Assembly (NCBI RefSeq): GCF_947490405.1
Contig: NZ_CANLGU010000002.1
Location: forward strand, 620,001 to 684,000
Direction of reading: 5' to 3'
DNA: 64,000 nt
DNA from: an uncultured Algibacter sp.
GTDB taxonomy: Bacteria > Bacteroidota > Bacteroidia > Flavobacteriales > Flavobacteriaceae
Part shown: positions 17,823 to 26,978 of the stretch, in pieces
How the letters are laid out: each line of letters opens with the position of its first letter
Numbering within the stretch: the stretch's first letter is position 1
Notes under the pieces: generated by a model
What the model was told of the DNA's origin: nothing
Database searches by the model: none
The model's input: only the letters and a program-made list of their open reading frames with translations
Program-made: the position numbers and the translations under genes

Positions 17823-19088
17823 ATGAATAAGGAAAAAAACACATATTTTCCTGAAATTGAAGATATCAAAAGAGCAGCTGAAAACATAAAAAAGGTTTCA
17901 GAAGTAACCCCTTTAGGCTACAGTTTAAGATATTCAAAGCAATTTCAATCTAATATTTTTTTTAAAAGAGAAGACTTGCAACAAGTTCGTTCTTATAAAA
18001 TTAGAGGTGCTTACAATAAAATAAGTTCTTTAAATACAAGTCAATCATCTTGTGGTGTTGTTTGTGCTAGTGCGGGTAATCATGCACAAGGTGTTGCTTT
18101 GTCATGTAAATTACTAGAGATAAAAGGAACTATTTATATGCCTGCACCAACTCCAAATCAAAAAGTGGAGCAAGTTAAAATGTTTGGGGAAGATTATATA
18201 GATATTAAATTAGAAGGCGATACTTTTGATGATGCTTACCATGCAGCCATGATTGAATGTAGCGAGTTAGGAAAAACATTTATTCATCCTTTTAACGACG
18301 AAAAAGTTATTGAAGGTCAAGCAACAATAGGTCTAGAAATTATACAACAATCTGACATCCCAATTGATTATGTTTTTATAGCCATAGGAGGCGGAGGGTT
18401 AGCTGCTGGATTATCAACGGTTTTTAAAATACTATCTCCAAACACAAAAATTATTGGGGTTGAGCCTGAAGGTGCGCCTTCAATGAAAACTTCTATTCAG
18501 AATAATAAAAATACAACGCTAACAACTATTGAAAAATTTATCGATGGGGCCGCCGTAAAACGTGTAGGAGATTTAAATTTTGAGATTTGTAAAGAAAACC
18601 TAGATGGTATAATAACCGTTCCAGAAGGTAAAGTTTGTGAGACTATTTTAGAACTTTATAACAAAGATGCTATTGTCGTTGAACCCGCTGGTGCTTTAAG
18701 TATTTCTGCATTAGATTTTTATAAAGATGAGATAAAAGGAAAGCATGTTGTTTGCGTAGTTAGTGGAAGTAATAACGACATAACAAGAACACCAGAAATT
18801 AAAGAACGTGCTCTACTATACGCTAATTTAAAACACTATTTTATTATTAATTTTCCCCAAAGAGCTGGGGCTTTAAAGGAGTTTGTTGTTGATATTTTAG
18901 GCGAAAATGATGATATTACATATTTTCAATATGCCAAAAAAACTAATCGCGAAAATGGATCTGCTGTTGTAGGAGTACAATTAAAATCAGCTTCAGATTT
19001 AAAACCGCTAATTGATAAAATGAAGCATCATAAATTTTTTGGTGATTACCTTAACGACAAGCCAGATTTATTTCAGTTTTTAGTTTAA
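17823..19088 (+). CDS. ilvA: threonine dehydratase (biosynthetic)
   Basis: PLP enzyme making 2-oxobutyrate from threonine, the first step toward isoleucine. The 421-residue protein has the PLP lysine motif RSYKIRGAYNKI (near residue 60), ASAGNHAQGVALSC, the glycine loop AIGGGGLAAGLSTVF and, from about 335, a short ACT-like domain (NFPQRAGALKEFVVDILGE). E. coli IlvA (514 residues) has a larger two-part regulatory domain, so this is the short single-ACT form. It follows the ilvC terminator by about 45 bases, so it is read either by readthrough or from its own promoter. Confidence 0.94.
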   Translation: MNKEKNTYFPEIEDIKRAAENIKKVSEVTPLGYSLRYSKQFQSNIFFKREDLQQVRSYKIRGAYNKISSLNTSQSSCGVVCASAGNHAQGVALSCKLLEIKGTIYMPAPTPNQKVEQVKMFGEDYIDIKLEGDTFDDAYHAAMIECSELGKTFIHPFNDEKVIEGQATIGLEIIQQSDIPIDYVFIAIGGGGLAAGLSTVFKILSPNTKIIGVEPEGAPSMKTSIQNNKNTTLTTIEKFIDGAAVKRVGDLNFEICKENLDGIITVPEGKVCETILELYNKDAIVVEPAGALSISALDFYKDEIKGKHVVCVVSGSNNDITRTPEIKERALLYANLKHYFIINFPQRAGALKEFVVDILGENDDITYFQYAKKTNRENGSAVVGVQLKSASDLKPLIDKMKHHKFFGDYLNDKPDLFQFLV

Positions 19089-19155
19089 TTAGGGTTTTAT
19101 TTTACACTTTTTAACTAAAACGTTTGCGTTTTAATTTCTATTAATTCTAATATAA

Positions 19156-19186
19156 AGTATGCGGTTTTTTTTATTAGAACCGTATA
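19156..19186 (+). terminator. possible weak terminator after ilvA
   Basis: CGGTT and AACCG flank a T-rich loop about 70 bases downstream of ilvA. No T run follows the 3' arm, so this is a weak call. Confidence 0.3.
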
Positions 19187-19251
19187 TTACAGGATAGTTG
19201 TCAATTAACTTAAAGGTAGTTTAGCTAAATTATTAACAAAAATTTCACCTC

Positions 19252-20844
19252 ATGAAAGTAAAGTTTCAAGATATTCCAGAAGCATACAAAATAGATTCGC
19301 TTTTACACCAAAAAACATATTTAGTAAATGGAGAGTTGAAAAATTGGAATGGGGATACGGCAGAAGTATACTCAACCATTTCATCAACATCAAAATATAA
19401 GCAAACACTTTTAGGGACTATACCTCAATTAGGAGAAAAAGAAGCATTACAAGTATTGGATTCTGCAACTCAAGCTTATGATAATGGAAAAGGTCTGTGG
19501 CCAACTATGAAAGTTGCTGACAGAATTGCTTGTATGGAATCTTTTGTAGAACAAATGAAAACTAAACGTGAAGAAGTTGTAAAACTTTTAATGTGGGAGA
19601 TTGGTAAAAATCTTCCTGATTCGCAAAAGGAGTTTGATAGAACAGTCGATTATATATATGATACTATTGAGGCTTATAAACAAATAGATAGAGACTCTGC
19701 TAAGTTTGAAAAAAACTCTGGAGTTTATGCACATATTCGTCGCGGGCCGCTCGGTGTTGTACTATGTTTAGGGCCTTATAATTATCCTTTAAACGAGACA
19801 TTTACTTTACTTATTCCTGCATTAATTATGGGGAACCCCGTAATTTTTAAGCCTGCAAAGTTGGGTGTTTTATTAATCTCTCCTTTGCTAGAGGCATTCC
19901 AAAGTAGTTTTCCTGAAGGTGTAGTAAATATTGTATATGGTCGCGGTCGTGTTTTAGCGACACCTATAATGCAATCAGGAAAAATTGATGTGCTAGCACT
20001 AATAGGAAATAGTAAATCTGCTAATGCATTACAAGCGCAACACCCAAAAGGAAATAGGCTTAGGATGGTTTTAGGTTTAGAAGCTAAAAATCCAGCTATT
20101 GTATTACCTGATGCCGATTTAGATTTAGCCGTAGACGAGTGTATTGCAGGTACATTGTCTTTTAATGGACAGCGTTGTACAGCCTTAAAAGTGTTATATG
20201 TTCATGAGTCTATTGTGGAAGAGTTTAACAGACGATTTGCTTATAAAATTGATCAGTTAAAATTTGGAAACCCTTGGGATGATGGTGCAAAATTAACACC
20301 ACTTCCTGAAACAGATAAACCAGCTTATATTCAAGAATTAATTGATGACGCTATTGAAAAAGGCGCTAAAATTTTAAATAAAAAAGGGGGAGAGACTTCT
20401 GAAAATTTTATCTTTCCTGCTGCTTTATATCCAGTGAATAAAGGGATGCGAGTTTTTGAAGAAGAGCAATTTGGACCAGTAATACCTATAGTGTCTTTTT
20501 CAGATATTGAAGAACCTCTTGACGATATGGCTGAATCCAATTATGGGCAGCAAGTGAGTTTATTTGGTAAGAATATCCAGACTTTATCGCCATTAATTGA
20601 TACTTTAGTTAACTTAGTCTGTCGTGTGAATTTGAATAGCTCTTGCCAGCGTGGACCAGATGTTTATCCATTCACTGGTAGAAAAGATTCTGCATTTGGT
20701 ACCTTAAGTGTACATGATGCATTACGTTCGTTTTCAATAAGAACCTTTGTGGCTTCAAAAGACAATGAATATAATAATGCGATTCTTGAGGAATTATTAG
20801 ATAAGAAAACTTCAAATTTCATAAGTACGGATTATATTTTATAG
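19252..20844 (+). CDS. gapN: NADP-dependent glyceraldehyde-3-phosphate dehydrogenase (GapN-type)
   Basis: Aldehyde dehydrogenase superfamily member that would oxidise glyceraldehyde 3-phosphate to 3-phosphoglycerate irreversibly, yielding NADPH without ATP. The 530 residues include [31 protein letters not shown] (shown in two parts: NYPLNETF and NPVIFKPAK), the catalytic Glu in [16 protein letters not shown], catalytic Cys in [14 protein letters not shown] (about residue 310), and the GapN-like tail [19 protein letters not shown]. The aldehyde-specificity assignment rests on that tail and is likely, not certain. The azurin gene follows, with its start 39 bases downstream. Confidence 0.85.
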   Translation: MKVKFQDIPEAYKIDSLLHQKTYLVNGELKNWNGDTAEVYSTISSTSKYKQTLLGTIPQLGEKEALQVLDSATQAYDNGKGLWPTMKVADRIACMESFVEQMKTKREEVVKLLMWEIGKNLPDSQKEFDRTVDYIYDTIEAYKQIDRDSAKFEKNSGVYAHIRRGPLGVVLCLGPYNYPLNETFTLLIPALIMGNPVIFKPAKLGVLLISPLLEAFQSSFPEGVVNIVYGRGRVLATPIMQSGKIDVLALIGNSKSANALQAQHPKGNRLRMVLGLEAKNPAIVLPDADLDLAVDECIAGTLSFNGQRCTALKVLYVHESIVEEFNRRFAYKIDQLKFGNPWDDGAKLTPLPETDKPAYIQELIDDAIEKGAKILNKKGGETSENFIFPAALYPVNKGMRVFEEEQFGPVIPIVSFSDIEEPLDDMAESNYGQQVSLFGKNIQTLSPLIDTLVNLVCRVNLNSSCQRGPDVYPFTGRKDSAFGTLSVHDALRSFSIRTFVASKDNEYNNAILEELLDKKTSNFISTDYIL

Positions 20845-20883
20845 TTGAAATTATTTAATTTTACATATAAAATCTATACAGAT

Positions 20884-21390
20884 ATGAAAGTAATAAGAAT
20901 AACTACTCTACTCATTTTTTCAATGTTTCTAGTTGCTTGTGGAGGAAAAGAGGAAAAAAAGAAAGAAGGATTTAGTTACGAGAATACATCTGAAGTTTCG
21001 AAAGAGGTAGAAAATAATCCGAATGATGTTACCATTACAGGTAATGACGCCATGCAATTCAACAAAAAAGAAATTAAAGTTGAAGCAGGAAAGAAGGTTA
21101 AAATCACATTAAGACACATTGGAAAAATGAATAAAAATGTGATGGGACATAATGTTGTTATTTTGGAGCAAGGTGTAAATCTTACTGCATTTGGTAATAA
21201 AGCTGCTACTGCAGCAGCAAATGGTTACATACCAAAAGGTACAACAGATGTAATTGCGCATACAAAAATGATTGGAGGAGGAGAAACTGCTGTTATAGAA
21301 TTTGATGCTCCAGCACCAGGAACTTATGATTTTTTATGTAGTTTCCCTGGGCATTATGCTTTAATGAAAGGAAAGTTTATTGTAGAGTAA
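20884..21390 (+). CDS. azurin-like blue copper lipoprotein
   Basis: Periplasmic electron carrier anchored to the membrane. The ATG at 20884 gives MKVIRITTLLIFSMFLVAC with a lipobox cysteine at residue 19; an upstream TTG would spoil the signal peptide. The type I copper ligands are visible: His in MGHNVVIL, and Cys, His, Met in DFLCSFPGHYALMKG close to the C-terminus. A charged linker (about residues 22-45) separates the lipid anchor from the cupredoxin fold. Lies just after gapN and before a bidirectional terminator. Confidence 0.93.
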   Translation: MKVIRITTLLIFSMFLVACGGKEEKKKEGFSYENTSEVSKEVENNPNDVTITGNDAMQFNKKEIKVEAGKKVKITLRHIGKMNKNVMGHNVVILEQGVNLTAFGNKAATAAANGYIPKGTTDVIAHTKMIGGGETAVIEFDAPAPGTYDFLCSFPGHYALMKGKFIVE

Positions 21391-21420
21391 AAAACACACT
21401 AAGATTGACATGTAATCCAA

Positions 21421-21455
21421 AAATCTCAGTTCAACATTGAACTGAGATTTTTTTT
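21421..21455. terminator. bidirectional terminator between azurin and DUF1080 genes
   Basis: AAATCTCAGTTCAA and its exact reverse complement face each other across a 2-base centre, followed by T residues on the plus strand. The two genes converge here. Confidence 0.88.
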
Positions 21456-22257
21456 ATTTTAATTCCAATAATTCAATATTTTTAAACTCAACAGGATGGC
21501 TTTCACTTTGTAATGAAATATAACCGCCTTTTAAAGAATGGTTCTGTTTTGGTTTCCATTTGTCTCCTGTGTTAACAGCGCCACCACCAATGTGAGGTTT
21601 GTTGTATTGTAAAACTTCCTTCCCGTTGATAAAATGTTTGATGATAGAATCGTTTCTTACTTCAATTTCAACATGCACCCATTGGTTGCCATGATATGTT
21701 TTTGAGGATGATTTTATAATATGCTCAGTAACTAAAGTGTCTTTGTAAAATACATGCGTTCCGGGAGTACATAAATTTCCAGTAGAGCGTTCATCTTCAC
21801 CATTTCCGCCTAAAAGTTGTACTTCTATACTAACAGGAAAGTTTTGGTCTAGCTCCATATTTTTAGGATCTTCACAATGAATCATAATGCCACTATTTCG
21901 TAATGCCCATGGTCTTCCTCCTGCTATCTGCTCACCTGTAAAACGATAGTCCATTCTAAATTTATAATTACTGTAAGGGCTTTTGTAAAACAAATGGCCG
22001 AAAGCATTGTTAAAGGAATCGTAGGCTTTGTAACTTACTTTTAGAATACCATCTTCTACTACAAATGTATTATTGTGATTATCTCCATAGGTATAACCCT
22101 TTATTTTTGGTGACCATTCCTCTAAATCTTTTCCGTTAAATAGTTTAATCCATTGTTCCTTTTCAAAAGAAGGTATTTTGCTTTGCCTTTGTTTACAAGA
22201 ATGTGTAGTGAATAGCAACAAGATAAAAACCAGCAATATTTTATTTAAAAATTTCAT
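21454..22257 (-). CDS. DUF1080 (3-keto-disaccharide hydrolase/lyase-like) lipoprotein
   Basis: The ATG at 22257 gives a lipoprotein signal (MKFLNKILLVFILLLFTTHSC, Cys at residue 21); an upstream in-frame ATG lacks this. The 267-residue protein is a DUF1080 beta-jelly-roll: WIKLFNGKDLEEWSPK opening, then NSGIMIHCEDP and WVHVEIEVRNDSIIKHFING, ending in SLQSESHPVEFKNIELLEL. Family members act on 3-keto-glycosides, either by hydrolysis or by beta-elimination. It is 8 bases downstream of the small dehydrogenase subunit, so the same operon would make the 3-keto sugar and cleave it. The exact reaction is inferred. Confidence 0.85.
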   Translation of the reverse strand: MKFLNKILLVFILLLFTTHSCKQRQSKIPSFEKEQWIKLFNGKDLEEWSPKIKGYTYGDNHNNTFVVEDGILKVSYKAYDSFNNAFGHLFYKSPYSNYKFRMDYRFTGEQIAGGRPWALRNSGIMIHCEDPKNMELDQNFPVSIEVQLLGGNGEDERSTGNLCTPGTHVFYKDTLVTEHIIKSSSKTYHGNQWVHVEIEVRNDSIIKHFINGKEVLQYNKPHIGGGAVNTGDKWKPKQNHSLKGGYISLQSESHPVEFKNIELLELK

Positions 22258-22264
22258 TACGCTT

Positions 22265-22900
22265 TCATTTATATAAAGACCAAGCATTACCATTAGGTAC
22301 ATCTTCAATAGGAATACATCCTTTTTGATTCCCTGGAATAGGGTCGTAGTTTAGAACTGTTTCTCCAACCTTTTCTGAAGTATAATATCCAAATAATGTA
22401 TATCGCCTAACAGAAAGTAAAAATTTATAAAGTAAATAACTGTCCATTTCAGCACTAGTGATATTTTCTATTGGTTGATTCTGCAATTTTAAAACTGATG
22501 TTTCTGTTGCTTCGGAAATCTTAAAATAAGATGCAAAAAGGGTTTCATATTGCACTTTAGTTCCTTCAGAAACTTCTATATTAAACTTCGCTTTAAAGGC
22601 TTCAGCGAATAATAAAGCGCCTTTTTTAAAGATGTTTTGATTATACTCTTTTTCAATATCGGCATACATCAAATCTAAAAATTGTGGCACATTAACATCT
22701 AGAGCTCCAGGAGTATCCGTAACAGGTAAAATAATATCAGCTAAATGCGTTATCATATGTTTCTCATCAGCCGATAAAAATAAAGGCTTCCATCCACTAG
22801 CCTCAGCAGTGCATGACGATAACATATTAAAAATAGTTGGAGCTGCAACGGTATAACCCAAACTAATACTTAAATTTTTTAAAGCAGTTCTTCTATCCAT
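22265..22900 (-). CDS. gluconate 2-dehydrogenase subunit 3-family protein (GMC partner)
   Basis: Small subunit that helps export and mature an FAD-dependent GMC sugar dehydrogenase. Starting at the ATG at 22900 gives MDRRTALKNLSISLGY, a twin-arginine-type export signal, and places the gene 4 bases after the GMC stop. The 211-residue protein has the subunit-3 pattern: LSADEKHMITHLADIILPVTDTPGALDVNVPQFLDLM and later LLYKFLLSVRRYTLFGYYTSE. In related glucoside 3-dehydrogenases this subunit carries the Tat signal for the complex, which otherwise lacks one. Confidence 0.86.
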   Translation of the reverse strand: MDRRTALKNLSISLGYTVAAPTIFNMLSSCTAEASGWKPLFLSADEKHMITHLADIILPVTDTPGALDVNVPQFLDLMYADIEKEYNQNIFKKGALLFAEAFKAKFNIEVSEGTKVQYETLFASYFKISEATETSVLKLQNQPIENITSAEMDSYLLYKFLLSVRRYTLFGYYTSEKVGETVLNYDPIPGNQKGCIPIEDVPNGNAWSLYK

Positions 22901-22904
22901 AATC

Positions 22905-24617
22905 TTAGGCTTTTTTGTTCTTTTTAAATTCCTTTGCTGCATGATTAGCAGCTCTAGCAGTAATGGCCATATAGGTTAAAGACGGGTTTTGGCAAGCAGA
23001 AGATGTCATACAAGCACCATCGGTTACATATACATTAGGCACTGCATGTATTTGGTTGTGTTTATTTAGTACAGAGGTTTTTGGGTCGTGTCCCATTCTT
23101 GCCGCACCCATTTCATGAATGGCTATTCCAGGAGTGCTTTCGGGATTTTTACCTACTACATCTTTAAATCCAGCAGCTTTTAACATAACCACAGCTTGTT
23201 CTGTAATATCTTCTTTCATCTTTATTTCGTTATTCCTAAAAGTAACATCAAAGTCTACTGTTGGTAAGCCCCAGTCGTCTAGCTTTTCATAATTTAAAGT
23301 CATTTTATTATCATGGTAGGGTAAACATTCTCCAAAACCTCCCATCCCAATTCGCCAATGTCCAGGCTTCATCAAGTCTTCTTTTAAATCTTCACCATAA
23401 CTAAGTTCTCCTAAACCGCTTTTCCAACTTGTTCTGCTAGCGCTTCCTTGATAACCATAGCCGCGTAAAAAGTCTTTGTGCTGCGTTTTTTTATCTAAAT
23501 TTCTAAAACGTGGAATATAAAATCCATTAGGACGCCGCCCTTTATAATAAAACTCCTCAAAACCTTCTACTTTGGCAGAAGCACCAGATTTGGACATGTG
23601 ATCCATAATATTATGCCCCAATTCTCCACTGTCATTGCCTAAGCCGTTAGGGAATCTTTCAGATTTTGATTGCATCAAGATACTAGCTGATCCTATTGTA
23701 GATGCACAACTAAAAATTATAGAAGCTCTAAAGAAAATTTTTTCTCGGGTTTCAGCATCAATAATTCTAACTCCTGAAGCTACACCATTTTGATCATCAT
23801 AAACTATTTCATAAGCAATAGAGTTGGGTCTCAAATGCATATTGCCTGTACGTTCTGCAGCAGGAAGTGTTGAAGAGTTACTACTAAAATACCCACCAAA
23901 TGGGCATCCTCTAACACATCTATTTCTAAATTGACAATTGGAACGTCCCTCATGTACGGCATCACCTGTTTTGTGAGCTGTTCGCCCTATGGTTAGTAAA
24001 CGGTCATCAAAATTTTCTTCTAATTTTTTTTGAAAATCAAGTTCCACACAATTTAGCTCCATGGGTTTTGTTAATTTACCATCAGGCAATTGTGAAAGCC
24101 CTAAATTTTGCCCCGATACACCAATAAAAGTTTCTACTTTGTCATACCAAGGCGAAATATCTTTGTAGCGTATAGGCCAATCTACACCATGCCCATCTTT
24201 TTTATTGGCTTCAAAATCCAAATCGCTTAGGCGGTACGATTGTCTTGCCCACATTAACGATCTGCCTCCCACATGATAACCTCTAATCCAATCAAAGGGT
24301 TTTACTTGATTATAAGGATGCTTAAAATCATTAACGAACCAATGTTGACTTGTAGGACCTAGTATGTACGACTTGTTTTGTATGGGTTGTTTTGCTACAT
24401 CTAAAGGGTTTTTAGCACCTCTGTATTTAAGATCCCAGGGGTCATCATACATAGTAGGATAATCTTCAATATGTTTTACCATGCGGCCCCTATCTAAAAC
24501 AAGCGTTTTTAGTCCGTTTTCACAAAGCTCTTTAGCTGCCCAACCTCCACTTATGCCTGTGCCAATTACAATGGCGTCATAGGCGGTAGGGTATTCGGTT
24601 ATCTTATCTTCGGTCAT
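22905..24617 (-). CDS. GMC-family FAD sugar dehydrogenase (glucoside 3-dehydrogenase-like)
   Basis: Large catalytic subunit, 570 residues. N-terminal FAD-binding AIVIGTGISGGWAAKELCENG (residues about 15-35, shown here as VIGTGISGGWAAKEL), GYHVGGRSLMWARQSYR, a cysteine cluster CQFRNRCVRGCPFGG (C-x5-C-x3-C) that resembles the 3Fe-4S site of FAD glucose dehydrogenases, and the C-terminal active site IHEMGAARMGHDP with CQNPSLTYMAITARA. No signal peptide, so export would rely on the small subunit. Likely oxidises a hydroxyl (C3) of glycosides in the periplasm. A cytochrome c partner is not encoded nearby. First gene of the minus-strand unit. Confidence 0.88.
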   Translation of the reverse strand: MTEDKITEYPTAYDAIVIGTGISGGWAAKELCENGLKTLVLDRGRMVKHIEDYPTMYDDPWDLKYRGAKNPLDVAKQPIQNKSYILGPTSQHWFVNDFKHPYNQVKPFDWIRGYHVGGRSLMWARQSYRLSDLDFEANKKDGHGVDWPIRYKDISPWYDKVETFIGVSGQNLGLSQLPDGKLTKPMELNCVELDFQKKLEENFDDRLLTIGRTAHKTGDAVHEGRSNCQFRNRCVRGCPFGGYFSSNSSTLPAAERTGNMHLRPNSIAYEIVYDDQNGVASGVRIIDAETREKIFFRASIIFSCASTIGSASILMQSKSERFPNGLGNDSGELGHNIMDHMSKSGASAKVEGFEEFYYKGRRPNGFYIPRFRNLDKKTQHKDFLRGYGYQGSASRTSWKSGLGELSYGEDLKEDLMKPGHWRIGMGGFGECLPYHDNKMTLNYEKLDDWGLPTVDFDVTFRNNEIKMKEDITEQAVVMLKAAGFKDVVGKNPESTPGIAIHEMGAARMGHDPKTSVLNKHNQIHAVPNVYVTDGACMTSSACQNPSLTYMAITARAANHAAKEFKKNKKA

Positions 24618-24810
24618 TTAAATGTTTAAGTATTTTAAGGGTAAATTGATAATTAAATATTTCAAAATTTAAGGAATTAATAATTAAATTCTTAATTATT
24701 CGAAAATTAATTAATTTGCATGAATTAAAAGTTTATTTTTCTACTAAATAAAATGGATTATGATATTTTCTGTTTAGAAAATATTCAATAAATTACTAAC
24801 GAATCAATTT

Positions 24811-25773
24811 ATGAAAAGACGCGATTTTGTAAAACAAACATCTAAAGCAAGTATAGGAATAGCTGCATTAGGCATGTATGCTTGTAAAAATGCAACAAAA
24901 CAACAGGTACAAGAAGCTATTATGGTGGAGAAAGAAGAAGCGGATTTGTTTTTCAAAATATCACTAGCGCAATGGTCGTTACATAATGCTTTGTTTGATA
25001 AGAAGATGAATAATCTTGATTTTGCTGCTGCTTCCAGAGGTTTTGGGTGTGAAGGTTTGGAGTATGTGAATGCTTTTTTTAAAGATAAAGCGACAGACAA
25101 GGCGTATTTAAAAGAGATGAATAATAGGGCAGATGCTGAAGGGCAACAAAACGTGTTAATTATGATTGATGGTGAAGGTAAGTTAGCGCACCCTGATGCA
25201 AAAGCACGATTACAGGCCATTGAAAACCATCATAAATGGGTAGATGCGGCTCACTTTTTAGGTTGTCATGCCATTCGTGTTAATTTAGCGGGAGGCGTTA
25301 ATAAGGTAGATGCAGCAAAAGCTGCAGTAGATTCCTTAGAGCGACTCTCAGCGTATGCAAAAGATTCTAATATTAATATTTTAGTTGAAAACCACGGTGG
25401 CTTTTCTTCAAATGGTGAATGGATGTCTGGCGTGTTTTCAAATGTGAAAAGTGAAAATTGTGGCACCTTGCCAGATTTTGGAAATTTCTGTATCACCAAA
25501 GATAAAGATCGTAATTGTTTAGAGGCTTACGATAGGTATAAAGGTATGGAAGCATTGCTCCCTTTTGCTAAAGCGGTAAGCGCAAAGTCTTATGATTTTG
25601 ATGCTAATGGTAACGAAACCACTATAGATTTTATGAAAGTGATGAACATGGTAAAGGACGCAAATTATACAGGATTTGTAGGTGTTGAATATGAAGGTAA
25701 GCGTTTACCCGAAGATGAAGGTATAAAAGCAACCAGAGATTTATTGCTTAAAGTGGGGAAACAACTGTCTTAA
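24811..25773 (+). CDS. secreted TIM-barrel sugar isomerase/epimerase-like protein
   Basis: 320 residues. N-terminus MKRRDFVKQTSKASIGIAAL has the twin-arginine motif and a possible lipobox Cys at 25 (GMYACKN), so it is exported. The rest is an AP-endonuclease-2/xylose-isomerase-like barrel: ISLAQWSLHNALF, FGCEGLEYVNAFF, INILVENHGG, TLPDFGNFCI, KSYDFDANGNET and FVGVEYEGKRLPEDEG, giving the Glu/Asp/His/Glu metal-binding set expected in this fold. Members of this family act on 3-keto sugars in oxidation-based glycoside pathways. Divergent from the GMC gene and first of the plus-strand unit. Substrate is inferred from context. Confidence 0.82.
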   Translation: MKRRDFVKQTSKASIGIAALGMYACKNATKQQVQEAIMVEKEEADLFFKISLAQWSLHNALFDKKMNNLDFAAASRGFGCEGLEYVNAFFKDKATDKAYLKEMNNRADAEGQQNVLIMIDGEGKLAHPDAKARLQAIENHHKWVDAAHFLGCHAIRVNLAGGVNKVDAAKAAVDSLERLSAYAKDSNINILVENHGGFSSNGEWMSGVFSNVKSENCGTLPDFGNFCITKDKDRNCLEAYDRYKGMEALLPFAKAVSAKSYDFDANGNETTIDFMKVMNMVKDANYTGFVGVEYEGKRLPEDEGIKATRDLLLKVGKQLS

Positions 25774-25801
25774 AAATAAAACCAACCAAACCAAATAAAT
25801 T

Positions 25802-26971
25802 ATGGAACATATTAATAAAAATAGACTGTTTTTAGCAAGTTGTTTAGCCTTAATTACTACAGCAATGACGTTTGCCATTCGAGCACGATTGGAAACCGTT
25901 TTTGGTCCCGAAGGCGTTGGTTTAACTTTAGAGCAAATTGGTTATGCTTTTGCACCAGCATTTTTTGGATTTACAATAGCCATGATTATTGGTGGACCGT
26001 TAGTAGATTTATTAGGTATAAAAAAAATAACGTGGATGGCGTTTATAACGCATGCTGTTGGTATTGTGTTAACGTTGATGGCAGATTCCATGACGTCACT
26101 ATTTATTGCAACACTTTTTATAGGTATTGGTAATGGTTTTGTGGAGGCTGCTTTAAACCCCATGGTAGCATCAATGTATCCTGAGGAAAAAACTAAAATG
26201 CTAAATCGGTTTCATGTATGGTTTCCTGGAGGTATCGTAATTGGTGCATTGGTGGGTTGGCTTGTTATGGATGTTTTAGGGTTAAGTTGGCAAGTTATGG
26301 TAGGCACTTTGTTTGTGCCTTTAGCAATTTATGGATTTTTGTTTTTAGGGCAAACTATTCCAGTAACAGAGCGTGTGCAGTTGGGTATTAGTAATAAAAA
26401 AATGTTTTCAAGTATTTTAAAGCCTTTGTTTTTATTCATGGTAGCTTGTATGTTTTTAACTGCAGCTTCAGAATTGGGAACTACACAACGTATAGAATCT
26501 TTGTTGAAAGCATCGGTAGCTAAACCTTTGTTAGTACTAGCATTTATTAATGGTATTATGGCTTTGGGACGTTTATTTGCAGGTAAGGTTGTGCATAAAT
26601 TAAGTCCTTCTGGAATGTTGTTGTATTCGGCAATATTTACGTTTGCAGGCTTGTGGTTGCTCACCATATCTAGTGGTGGAATGACGTTTGTTGCAGCCGC
26701 AGTTTTTGCGGTAGGTGTTACCTTTTTCTGGCCAACAATGCTCGGTTTTGTAGCAGAGTATTTACCAGAAACTGGTGCTTTAGGACTTTCCATTATGGGA
26801 GGTGCAGGTATGTTTTCAGTATCAATTGTGCTCCCTGTAATGGGTAATTTAATGGATAATGCAAGTGCTGCGGAAGCGTTACGAACCATGTCTATCTTAC
26901 CTGCAATACTTATTGTAGCGTTTTTAGGATTACATATGTATATGAAAAAAAGAAATAAAGTAGAAGCTTAA
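25802..26971 (+). CDS. MFS sugar permease
   Basis: Inner-membrane transporter of the major facilitator superfamily, 389 residues with about 12 hydrophobic segments. The inter-helix features are typical: GGPLVDLLGIKK after TM2, PMVASMYPEEKTKMLNRFHVWFPGG mid-N-half (seen as YPEEKTKMLNRFHVWFPGG), and ALGRLFAGKVVHKLSP in the second half. Lies 28 bases after the isomerase and 8 bases before the Gfo/Idh gene, so it most likely imports the product of the periplasmic steps for cytoplasmic reduction. Exact substrate cannot be read from the sequence. Confidence 0.86.
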   Translation: MEHINKNRLFLASCLALITTAMTFAIRARLETVFGPEGVGLTLEQIGYAFAPAFFGFTIAMIIGGPLVDLLGIKKITWMAFITHAVGIVLTLMADSMTSLFIATLFIGIGNGFVEAALNPMVASMYPEEKTKMLNRFHVWFPGGIVIGALVGWLVMDVLGLSWQVMVGTLFVPLAIYGFLFLGQTIPVTERVQLGISNKKMFSSILKPLFLFMVACMFLTAASELGTTQRIESLLKASVAKPLLVLAFINGIMALGRLFAGKVVHKLSPSGMLLYSAIFTFAGLWLLTISSGGMTFVAAAVFAVGVTFFWPTMLGFVAEYLPETGALGLSIMGGAGMFSVSIVLPVMGNLMDNASAAEALRTMSILPAILIVAFLGLHMYMKKRNKVEA

Positions 26972-26978
26972 ATAGAAT

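Noticed and set aside
24804-25220. 138-codon minus-strand frame opposite the TIM-barrel gene
   Set aside because: Antisense shadow; cysteine-rich sequence mirrors the codon pattern of the real gene.
26329-26889. 186-codon minus-strand frame opposite the MFS gene
   Set aside because: Antisense shadow of a membrane-protein gene; low-complexity Pro/Ala/Asn composition and no promoter.
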